Positions 12,599 to 18,494 of a stretch of 18,494 nt of DNA are shown here, piece by piece (within the stretch, counting starts at the first letter, position 1; every line of letters begins with the position of its first letter). The DNA comes from Candidatus Wirthbacteria bacterium CG2_30_54_11 (GTDB taxonomy: Bacteria; Patescibacteriota; CG2-30-54-11). The translations under genes and the position numbers were made by a program. The notes below the pieces were generated by a model that saw only the letters and a program-made list of their open reading frames with translations, did not search any database and was not told the DNA's origin. The DNA is taken from assembly GCA_001873755.1 (NCBI GenBank), contig MNZT01000077.1, positions 1 through 18,494 of the forward strand, written 5' to 3'.

Positions 12599-13452
12599 CG
12601 TCCCTGACTCCTTTGTCGTATGTATTTTTGATAACTGACAAGGCTGATGACAGGCCACGGCATCATGGTCAGCAGACCGGTCAGAGCCGGGAGGTAGAGT
12701 CCGATCCGTACGGCATCGATGCCTAATGTTATTCCCAGCAGGGCGTAGCCCAAAACCGGGAAAAGGAGGAATCCGGGGGGATAGGTCTGCGTCGCTTCCC
12801 GGTTACTACGAAAGGGTGCGATGAGATGGAACACCCCGCAGATCAGGCAGGATACCAGGAACCAGCCGAGGAAATTGCCGGCCGGGATACCGGCATAAAT
12901 CCCGCCCGCGCTCCACGTCCAGTTGCCTGCCTGCACCATGAGCGGATCCATGACCATATCAATGCTGACGACGGCCAGAGCTTCCAGCAGGACCATGAGC
13001 ACCGGGGTCAGAATCCTGTGTTTGACGAAAAATGTTCTGGCCGTCGGCTGCCAGAGAAAAATTGAGGAGATCAGCATATGACAGGTATAGGTGAATATGC
13101 ACCAGTAGAGAGGAATCAGGATGGGGATATCAGTGATCGAGGGGATGCCTCTGACATACTGATAACTACCGCCAAAAAGGACACCGTTCCTGACGCCCAG
13201 GCTCTCGACCATAAGTCCGATGCCGGCTGAAATGAGGAAGAACAGAAATGTGCGCCTCCCTCCGATCGTCCACCAGCCGTGTACGCCAAAAGCCAGCAAT
13301 GGCAGCAGGAGGACAACATGGGTAAAGAACCAGTTTTCTGCAAAATTCTCCGTACCGAGGATTCCTGAGGTTTCCAGAATGCCGGCCGCAGCGATAGCTG
13401 CCAGAACTGACCAGAGTATTTTGCCCTGTATCCGGACCGATGGTCTGAGCAT
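12595..13452 (-). CDS. CruF-type carotenoid biosynthesis membrane protein (DUF422, predicted hydratase)
   Basis: A 285-residue membrane protein with about seven hydrophobic segments. It carries the family pattern: an ESLGVRNGVLFGGSYQY block near residues 83-99, a P-rich segment ending in LIPLYW, SIDMVMDPL in the middle, and GNWTWSAGGIYAGIPAGNFLGWF in the second half. CruF and bisanhydrobacterioruberin hydratase add water across psi-ends of acyclic carotenoids. No phytoene synthase, desaturase or other carotenoid gene lies in the window, so the substrate is uncertain. Its ATG follows directly on the TAA of the SDR gene with no gap, and its stop overlaps csaA. Membership of the family is better supported than the exact reaction. 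Confidence 0.8.
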   Translation of the reverse strand: MLRPSVRIQGKILWSVLAAIAAAGILETSGILGTENFAENWFFTHVVLLLPLLAFGVHGWWTIGGRRTFLFFLISAGIGLMVESLGVRNGVLFGGSYQYVRGIPSITDIPILIPLYWCIFTYTCHMLISSIFLWQPTARTFFVKHRILTPVLMVLLEALAVVSIDMVMDPLMVQAGNWTWSAGGIYAGIPAGNFLGWFLVSCLICGVFHLIAPFRSNREATQTYPPGFLLFPVLGYALLGITLGIDAVRIGLYLPALTGLLTMMPWPVISLVSYQKYIRQRSQGR

Positions 13453-14217
13453 TTATTTCCCCTGGACTTTGCGGGCAATCAATAGAAGCAGCTTTTTAGG
13501 GAGCAGCCGCATGAGAGCGACACCGAGGGAGTTCAAAAAACCGGGAATGATGACCGTTTGTCCTTTCATCAGTCCTCGATAACCTGTGCGGGCCACTTCA
13601 TCGGCGCTCATCATTTTCAGGCGGCCATCAGGGACCATCTGTGCCCGCCGGAAGAAGTTGGTGTCGGTAGGACCGGGGCACAGCACGGAGACGGTGACGC
13701 CGGTACCCTGGAGCTCGCTTGCGAGTGCTTCCGAGAACGAGAGTACGAAAGCTTTGGATGCGTAGTAGATACTGGAAAATGGCCCGGGCAGGAAGGCGGC
13801 GATCGACGCGACATTCAGGATTCTCCCGCTGCCTCTCTCGATCATGGAGGGTACGACCAGGCGGGTGAGGTGGGTGAGGGCGACGACATTGACCTGGATC
13901 TCGTCGAGCTGTGTCTTCGATCCCAGTTCCGCAAAAGCTCCGTACGCTCCGAAACCGGCGTTATTCACCAGGACATCAACCGTGATGTGTTCTCTCTCCA
14001 GCTGCTCTGTGATGTGCTCTGCCGCGCCTTGCAGCGAGAGGTCAGCAGGGATGACGGTCACTTTTGCTTTATTCTGTCTGAGTTCACCTGCCACGGCATC
14101 CAGCTGGTTCGATTTTCGGGAAACCAGGACGAGGTGATACCCGTCTTTCGCGAACAGTTTGGCGAGTTCGCAGCCGATGCCACTCGATGCGCCGGTGATG
14201 AGTACGGTTTTTTCCAT
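13453..14217 (-). CDS. Short-chain dehydrogenase/reductase (SDR family)
   Basis: A 254-residue Rossmann-fold oxidoreductase. The nucleotide-binding motif TGASSGIG is at 8-15 and NNAG at 85-88; the catalytic Ser138 and Tyr151-x3-Lys155 (YYASK) are all present. Basic residues after strand 2 (VSRKSNQ) suggest NADPH preference. The hydrophobic C-terminal stretch LMRLLPKKLLLLIARKV may associate with the membrane. The stop codon is directly abutted by the start of the carotenoid-hydratase-like gene. A carbonyl or retinoid-like substrate is possible given that neighbour, but this is speculation. The ribosome binding site is weak. ATG 14217 is the only sensible start. Confidence 0.9.
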   Translation of the reverse strand: MEKTVLITGASSGIGCELAKLFAKDGYHLVLVSRKSNQLDAVAGELRQNKAKVTVIPADLSLQGAAEHITEQLEREHITVDVLVNNAGFGAYGAFAELGSKTQLDEIQVNVVALTHLTRLVVPSMIERGSGRILNVASIAAFLPGPFSSIYYASKAFVLSFSEALASELQGTGVTVSVLCPGPTDTNFFRRAQMVPDGRLKMMSADEVARTGYRGLMKGQTVIIPGFLNSLGVALMRLLPKKLLLLIARKVQGK

Positions 14218-14253
14218 GGAGCCCCCGGTTAGAATCTGTGTAGGTTCTGCTGC

Positions 14254-14262
14254 ATTGTAGCA
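14254..14262 (-). promoter_or_regulatory. Extended -10 element for the SDR operon
   Basis: On the minus strand, TGCTACAAT reads from 14262 to 14254, an extended -10 box (TG-N-TACAAT) about 40 bp upstream of the SDR start. The -35 region is poor. Confidence 0.4.
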
Positions 14263-14322
14263 AAACCGGCGAAGAGAAAATACTGGATTTGCTTTGCGCG
14301 TGACGCAGCGGACTTCTTCAGA

Positions 14323-14391
14323 TTGTCCCGTTTCCGTTTTTGCATTATACTATTGAGACACCTGTTAGTTTTTTCTGTGCGGGTATATAAT
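14323..14391 (+). promoter_or_regulatory. Two candidate promoters upstream of clpB
   Basis: A first promoter has TTGTCC (14323-14328) and TATACT (14346-14351) separated by 17 bp. A second possible -10, TATAAT at 14386-14391, is preceded by a weak -35. No CIRCE-type (HrcA) inverted repeat is present in the 220-bp gap, so heat induction is not visible from sequence. The rest of the gap from 14218 shows nothing else recognisable. Confidence 0.55.
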
Positions 14392-14438
14392 TCGCGCAGA
14401 GACTGTCAGCGACACCAATACCAAAGAAAGGGCGGACC

Positions 14439-17099
14439 ATGCAGCTCAACGATTTTACCTTAAAAGCCCAGGAATCTCTCCAGAAAGCCCAGCATATCGC
14501 ATCAGAACGCAATCAGCAGGTGCTCGATCCGCTGCACCTCCTGTCGGCAGTGCTCGTGCAGGAAGAAGGGATCGTGGTCCCGATCGTGAAGAAGATCGGG
14601 GCTTCGGCCGAAGAGCTGAAGAAGTCAGTGGATGAAAAGATCGAACAGCTGCCGCAGGTGACCGGGGCGCAGGTGCTCGGTCATATTTCTCTGTCCAAAG
14701 AGCTGGGCAAGGTCATGGAAACTGCTCAGGCAGAAGCCGGGAAACTCCATGATGATTTCATCAGCACCGAGCATATCCTGCTTGCACTGTGCGTAGAAGA
14801 AGGTCAGGCGCAAAAGCTTCTCCAGGGAGCGGGTATCACCTATGACCGTGTGCTCCAGGTTCTGACCGATGTGCGCGGCACTCAGCGAGTGACCGATCAG
14901 GCCCCGGAGAGCAAATACCAGGCGCTCGCCAAGTATTCTCAGAATCTCACGGCGCTTGCCCGCCAGGGCAAGATCGACCCGGTCATCGGCCGGGATGACG
15001 AGATCCGCCGGGTCATGCAGGTGCTTTCCCGCCGGACCAAGAACAACCCGGTGCTCATCGGAGAGCCCGGCACCGGCAAAACTGCCATCGCCGAAGGACT
15101 TGCCCATAGAATCGTTTCCGGCGACGTGCCGGAAAGCCTGAAAGGCAAGGAACTGATCTCCCTTGATCTGGGGGCTCTGATCGCTGGGGCGAAATTCCGT
15201 GGTGAATTTGAAGACAGGTTGAAGGCAGTACTGAAAGAGGTAAAAGCCAAGGAAGGCCAGCTCATCCTCTTCATCGACGAACTCCACACCCTGGTCGGGG
15301 CCGGCGCTTCGGAAGGATCCATGGATGCTTCCAATATGCTGAAACCGGCTCTGGCACGCGGAGAGCTCCACGCCATTGGTGCCACCACCATCAAGGAATA
15401 TCAGAAATACATCGAAAAGGACGCGGCACTCGAACGCCGCTTTCAGCCGGTCCATGTCGGAGAGCCGAGCGTGGAAGATACCCTCGCCATACTTCGCGGG
15501 ATCAAGGAAAAGTATGAGGTTCACCACGGTGTCCGCATCAAGGACGCAGCACTGGTGGCGGCGGTCGACCTTTCCAAACGGTACATCACTGAGCGTTTCC
15601 TTCCGGACAAAGCCATCGATCTGGTGGACGAGGCGACCTCTGCGCTTCGTATGGAGATCGACAGTATGCCGATCGAGCTCGATCAGATGCAGCGTCGCAT
15701 CAGACAGCTGGAGATCGAAAAAAAGGCGATCGAGGGTGAGGAGACGGTGGCCTCGCAGAAGCGCCTCGTCAAGCTGGAGAGAGAACTGGCGGATATTCAG
15801 GAAAAGTACAATCAGCTCGCAGCCCACTGGAACAACGAAAAAGAGATCATCGGCAAGAGCCGGAGCATCAAGGCAGAGATAGATTCTCTGAAAAGGGAAG
15901 CAGAGATAGCCGAGCGCGAAGGCAATCTGGGCAAGGTAGCCGAGATCCGCTACGGCAAGCTTCAGGGGCTGGAAAAGGATCTGGAAAAACAGAAGAAACG
16001 GATGTCTGATATTCAGAAGGGCCAGCAGATCCTGAAGGAAGAAGTGACCGAAGAAGATATCGCCAAAGTCGTCTCCCGCTGGACCGGCGTGCCAGTGACC
16101 AAGATGCTGGCCAGCGAATCTGACAAGCTCAGTGATATGGAATCAGATCTGAAGAAGCGGGTAGTGGGTCAGGACGATGCGTTGACCAAGGTGGCCAATG
16201 CCGTGAGACGTTCACGTGCAGGCATTTCTGAGCCCAACCGGCCGATCGGTTCGTTCATCTTCATGGGTCCGACCGGCGTCGGCAAGACCGAGACCGCCAA
16301 GGCGCTGGCCGAGTGCATGTTCAATGATGATAATGCGATCACCCGGATCGACATGTCAGAATACATGGAAAAGCATGCGGTAGCCCGTCTGATCGGGGCT
16401 CCTCCCGGCTATGTCGGATACGAAGAGGGCGGTCAACTGACCGAGGCGGTCCGCAGACGGCCCTACGCGGTCGTGCTGTTTGACGAGATCGAAAAAGCCC
16501 ATCCCGATGTGTTCAACATCATGCTGCAGATCCTCGATGACGGCCGTCTGACCGATTCCAAGGGCCGGGTGGTGAATTTCAAAAATACGATCATCATCAT
16601 GACCTCCAATCTCGGAAGCGACATCATCCAGAGCTTTGCAGGCAAAGAGGACGCGGCCATGCGGGAACAGGTCATGACCCTGCTGCGCAAATCCTTCAAG
16701 CCGGAATTCCTGAACCGCGTTGATGAGATCATCATTTTTCAGAACCTTTCCGAAAGCCAGATCGGCGCCATCGTGGATATGCAGCTGGCTCTGGTCAAGC
16801 AGAGACTTGCGGACCGGCATATCACTCTGGAGGTCTCAGTCGAAGTCCGGGACCTCATCGTACGCAATGGCTATGACCCCATGTATGGAGCGAGGCCCCT
16901 CAAGCGTGTCATACAGACGGTGCTGCTCGATCAGCTGGCTCTGCAGATCGTGCGGGGAGATATCAAGGAAGGCGGTACAGTCCGGGTCGAGCTGAGAGAT
17001 GGCGGAATAGCCTTTGCTTCGGGAGAGCAAAAAAATGAAGAAGGAGCCGGAGAGCAGCCGCCTGCGCAAACTCTTTTGCCGGCCGTATCAGGAAATTAG
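14439..17099 (+). CDS. clpB: ClpB protein disaggregase (Hsp100)
   Basis: An 886-residue AAA+ chaperone. The N domain (Clp_N repeats, 1-150) is followed by NBD1 with Walker A GEPGTGKT (208-215) and Walker B FIDE (278-281). A coiled-coil middle domain (about 405-525) with heptad-rich segments separates this from NBD2 with Walker A GPTGVGKT (610-617) and Walker B LFDE (680-683). The middle domain distinguishes ClpB from ClpA/ClpC. It extracts proteins from aggregates with DnaK, as a cytosolic hexamer. The last ~20 residues form a Gln/Glu/Pro-rich tail beyond the usual end (ELRDGGIAF), making it slightly longer than the common 860 residues. ATG 14439 has AAAGGG upstream. A gene with its own extended -10 promoter follows. 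Confidence 0.97.
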   Translation: MQLNDFTLKAQESLQKAQHIASERNQQVLDPLHLLSAVLVQEEGIVVPIVKKIGASAEELKKSVDEKIEQLPQVTGAQVLGHISLSKELGKVMETAQAEAGKLHDDFISTEHILLALCVEEGQAQKLLQGAGITYDRVLQVLTDVRGTQRVTDQAPESKYQALAKYSQNLTALARQGKIDPVIGRDDEIRRVMQVLSRRTKNNPVLIGEPGTGKTAIAEGLAHRIVSGDVPESLKGKELISLDLGALIAGAKFRGEFEDRLKAVLKEVKAKEGQLILFIDELHTLVGAGASEGSMDASNMLKPALARGELHAIGATTIKEYQKYIEKDAALERRFQPVHVGEPSVEDTLAILRGIKEKYEVHHGVRIKDAALVAAVDLSKRYITERFLPDKAIDLVDEATSALRMEIDSMPIELDQMQRRIRQLEIEKKAIEGEETVASQKRLVKLERELADIQEKYNQLAAHWNNEKEIIGKSRSIKAEIDSLKREAEIAEREGNLGKVAEIRYGKLQGLEKDLEKQKKRMSDIQKGQQILKEEVTEEDIAKVVSRWTGVPVTKMLASESDKLSDMESDLKKRVVGQDDALTKVANAVRRSRAGISEPNRPIGSFIFMGPTGVGKTETAKALAECMFNDDNAITRIDMSEYMEKHAVARLIGAPPGYVGYEEGGQLTEAVRRRPYAVVLFDEIEKAHPDVFNIMLQILDDGRLTDSKGRVVNFKNTIIIMTSNLGSDIIQSFAGKEDAAMREQVMTLLRKSFKPEFLNRVDEIIIFQNLSESQIGAIVDMQLALVKQRLADRHITLEVSVEVRDLIVRNGYDPMYGARPLKRVIQTVLLDQLALQIVRGDIKEGGTVRVELRDGGIAFASGEQKNEEGAGEQPPAQTLLPAVSGN

Positions 17100-17119
17100 T
17101 GTGTTATGGACAGGGTTTT

Positions 17120-17127
17120 GCTATACT
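17120..17127 (+). promoter_or_regulatory. Extended -10 element before the Zn-ribbon/REC gene
   Basis: TGCTATACT around 17119-17127 forms a TG-N-TATACT extended -10 box in the 61-bp clpB-to-REC gap. The -35 region is weak, so readthrough from clpB may also contribute. Confidence 0.45.
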
Positions 17128-17160
17128 CTGAAGTGATAGAATTAATTTGAAGGATTTCCC

Positions 17161-17703
17161 ATGATCTGTCCCGCCTGTATGCAGTCGGTCAACATCGCAC
17201 TCGGAGTCGAAAAATGTCCGCTCTGCGGGGCCAGGATCCCTACCGGATCGGTGAAACAACCGACTGAAGCCGGAGCAGCAGCGTCCTCAGAGCCGGCGAC
17301 GGTAATTCCGGTTTCCAGTGTTTTGCCTTCAGCAGGTTCCAAGGTCCTTTTGATCGAGGACGATCTGTTCATCAGTGAGATCTACAAACGCAATCTCGAA
17401 ATGTCCGGGTATCAGGTGGATATCGCCATGGGCGGATTTGAGGGCAGGGAAAAGATCAAGGCCAATGTCTATGACATGGTGCTGCTTGATCTCATGCTGC
17501 CAGGCGTCAACGGCCTCGATATTCTGAAGGATATCAAGGGTAACGAGCAGACCCAGAAGACTCCGGTGATCATCGTCTCCAATCTGGAGCAGGATGAGAT
17601 CATCGAACAGGGGCTTCTCCTGGGAGCCGCCAAATATCTGACCAAGTCCAGAATATCTCCTCAGGATATGGTTGCTGCGGTCAATGAGATCGTAGGACGC
17701 TGA
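17161..17703 (+). CDS. Zn-ribbon plus response-regulator receiver (REC) domain protein
   Basis: A 180-residue protein with an unusual two-part build. Residues 1-24 form a zinc ribbon with C3-x2-C6 (CPAC) and C19-x2-C22 (CPLC). A Pro/Ala/Ser linker runs to about 60. A standard receiver domain fills 61-180, with acidic pocket Asp67-Asp68 (IEDD), phosphoacceptor Asp110 (LLDLMLP), Ser140 (IIVSN) and Lys162 (YLTKS). All phosphorylation residues are present. There is no output domain after REC, so it may signal through the zinc ribbon or by protein contact. AAGGA precedes ATG 17161. No histidine kinase is in the window. It ends before a strong terminator. Confidence 0.85.
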   Translation: MICPACMQSVNIALGVEKCPLCGARIPTGSVKQPTEAGAAASSEPATVIPVSSVLPSAGSKVLLIEDDLFISEIYKRNLEMSGYQVDIAMGGFEGREKIKANVYDMVLLDLMLPGVNGLDILKDIKGNEQTQKTPVIIVSNLEQDEIIEQGLLLGAAKYLTKSRISPQDMVAAVNEIVGR

Positions 17704-17717
17704 AAAGCTGAAGTATG

Positions 17718-17758
17718 AAGAAGCTCCTCCGGCGAAATCCGAAGGAGCTTCTTTTTTT
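17718..17758 (+). terminator. Strong intrinsic terminator
   Basis: AAGAAGCTCCT (17718-17728) pairs perfectly with AGGAGCTTCTT (17743-17753); a CGG/CCG pair extends the stem inside, and seven T bases (17752-17758) follow. It ends the clpB/Zn-REC region. Confidence 0.95.
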
Positions 17759-17782
17759 GACTAAGGTCTTGAGCTTCTGTCC

Positions 17783-18494
17783 TCAGGGCAGCTCGGGCAG
17801 TTTGTCAGAAGAGGTCAGTTCGTCAATTGTTTCTCCGGACGATGATCTGTCGGTCTGAAGCGAAGGCAAGGTAGTGAGAAAGGTGTCGAAGTCACCCGCA
17901 TTCTGGACGAGAGGGATAGTCACGGGCCGGTTCAGATCGGTCAGGTTGATAGTGACACCGATGGATATTCCCGTAGATTCTGCGGTGTTTGGCGAAACGT
18001 CCAGTTTGATCTTTTTGACCACACCTTCGGCCTTGGTGATCCAGATCTCTCCGGTCAGATTGAACTGCTGGAGCTGGTTCTGGAGGTCTGAGATGGCGGT
18101 CTCGTCTGCAGCAGCAGACTGTGAAAGCTGCGCGACGAACGTGGTCGCCTGTTCACTTCGAAGTCCGGAAAACGAGTAATGGTAGGTGTCGACGTTATCG
18201 ATAGTTTCGTCGCCGAGCTGGGTGACCTGATCAAAGAGATTTGTATTCTCGAGTGCCTTCTGGAGCGCAGGCACGTCAAAGCCCTGTTCCATTTCGCTGC
18301 CCATGACCCCGAGGGTGGAAAGATAGGGAAGGATGGACAGGGGGTTATTTGTAGAGCTGACCTCGTACCATTTGGGAGTATATGTTTCCGTGGTCCCGAG
18401 GATGGTATTTTCGGGACGTTCGAGCGAGAGATTGTTCAAGCTGAAATATACCTGTCTCGCTGCTTTCAGAAAGGCCAGGTCATCGTAGGATGCC
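17783..18494 (-). CDS. Unrecognised secreted-type protein, C-terminal part (cut by window edge)
   Basis: The frame is open from the right edge (ASYDDLAFLKAARQVYFSL...) to the stop at 17783, giving at least 236 residues; the start lies beyond the window. The sequence is acidic and rich in Thr, Ser, Asn and Gln, with alternating beta-like strands (TYHYSFSG, GEIWITKAEGVVKKIKLDV, ISIGVTINLTDL) that are reminiscent of LolA/LprG-like extracytoplasmic lipoprotein folds. No catalytic motif, cysteine or membrane helix is seen in this part. I cannot assign a function; an exported N-terminus is likely but not visible. An internal TTG at 18439 should not be taken as the start. Confidence 0.65.
   Translation of the reverse strand, partial: ASYDDLAFLKAARQVYFSLNNLSLERPENTILGTTETYTPKWYEVSSTNNPLSILPYLSTLGVMGSEMEQGFDVPALQKALENTNLFDQVTQLGDETIDNVDTYHYSFSGLRSEQATTFVAQLSQSAAADETAISDLQNQLQQFNLTGEIWITKAEGVVKKIKLDVSPNTAESTGISIGVTINLTDLNRPVTIPLVQNAGDFDTFLTTLPSLQTDRSSSGETIDELTSSDKLPELP

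Noticed and set aside
14218..14438. CIRCE or other heat-shock operator before clpB
   Set aside because: No TTAGCACTC-N9-GAGTGCTAA-like repeat could be found in the gap on either strand.
14625..15827. 400-codon open frame on the minus strand inside clpB
   Set aside because: It is the antisense shadow of a highly conserved ClpB coding region with strong codon constraint; the translation shows no domain and no ribosome binding site.
1..18494. CRISPR array, tRNA, rRNA or prophage
   Set aside because: No regularly spaced repeats, no cloverleaf-like sequences and no phage structural genes were recognised by eye.

Overview
The window is ordinary bacterial chromosome of roughly balanced base composition, read with the standard code (TGA ends several clear genes, so it is not a UGA-recoded lineage). 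Gene content points to an anaerobe or microaerophile that meets oxygen: rubredoxin, a rubrerythrin-type diiron protein, a flavodiiron protein, an AhpC peroxiredoxin and a low-potential iron-sulfur protein. A Zn-ribbon/receiver fusion, ECF-like membrane proteins, many small operons and a fragmentary IS5-type element would suit a candidate-phylum (Patescibacteria-like) or poorly sampled anaerobic lineage. That placement is a guess; no rRNA, tRNA or marker protein here settles it.

Layout. 1-185: left-edge fragment of an IS5-family insertion sequence. 208-2036 (minus): two translationally coupled genes, an rRNA-type methyltransferase and an EamA transporter. 2105-3584 (plus): the most interesting region. 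A sigma-70-like promoter is followed by a cobalamin riboswitch with an intrinsic terminator, then a DUF6580-type membrane protein (related to ECF S components) and a DUF4430 lipoprotein (transcobalamin-C-terminus-like fold); this reads as a compact candidate corrinoid uptake unit. 3553-4653 (minus): mutM, a 36-bp perfect palindrome and a 53-residue rubredoxin. 4775-6603 (plus): rubrerythrin-like protein, then a cupin/ferredoxin pair, each with a good promoter overlapped by a dyad. 6703-7851 (minus): membrane-anchored DsbA-like protein and a CopZ-like metal-binding protein. 7967-10362 (plus): a GT2 glycosyltransferase and a GT-C membrane glycosyltransferase, probably acting in sequence through a polyprenyl-phosphate sugar. 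10381-12154 (minus): flavodiiron protein then AhpC. 12266-14217 (minus): SDR oxidoreductase, CruF-type carotenoid hydratase homologue and CsaA in a tightly packed operon. 14439-17703 (plus): clpB and a Zn-ribbon/response-regulator protein closed by a strong terminator. 17783-18494 (minus): 3' part of an unrecognised secreted-type protein running off the right edge.

How it works together. Five separate loci fit oxygen and peroxide defence with rubredoxin as a plausible shared electron carrier: the flavodiiron protein lacks a fused rubredoxin domain and the diiron protein lacks the usual rubrerythrin C-terminal rubredoxin, while a free rubredoxin is encoded in the window. The cobalamin locus is independently regulated by the riboswitch. 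No CRISPR array, prophage, tRNA or rRNA gene was seen.
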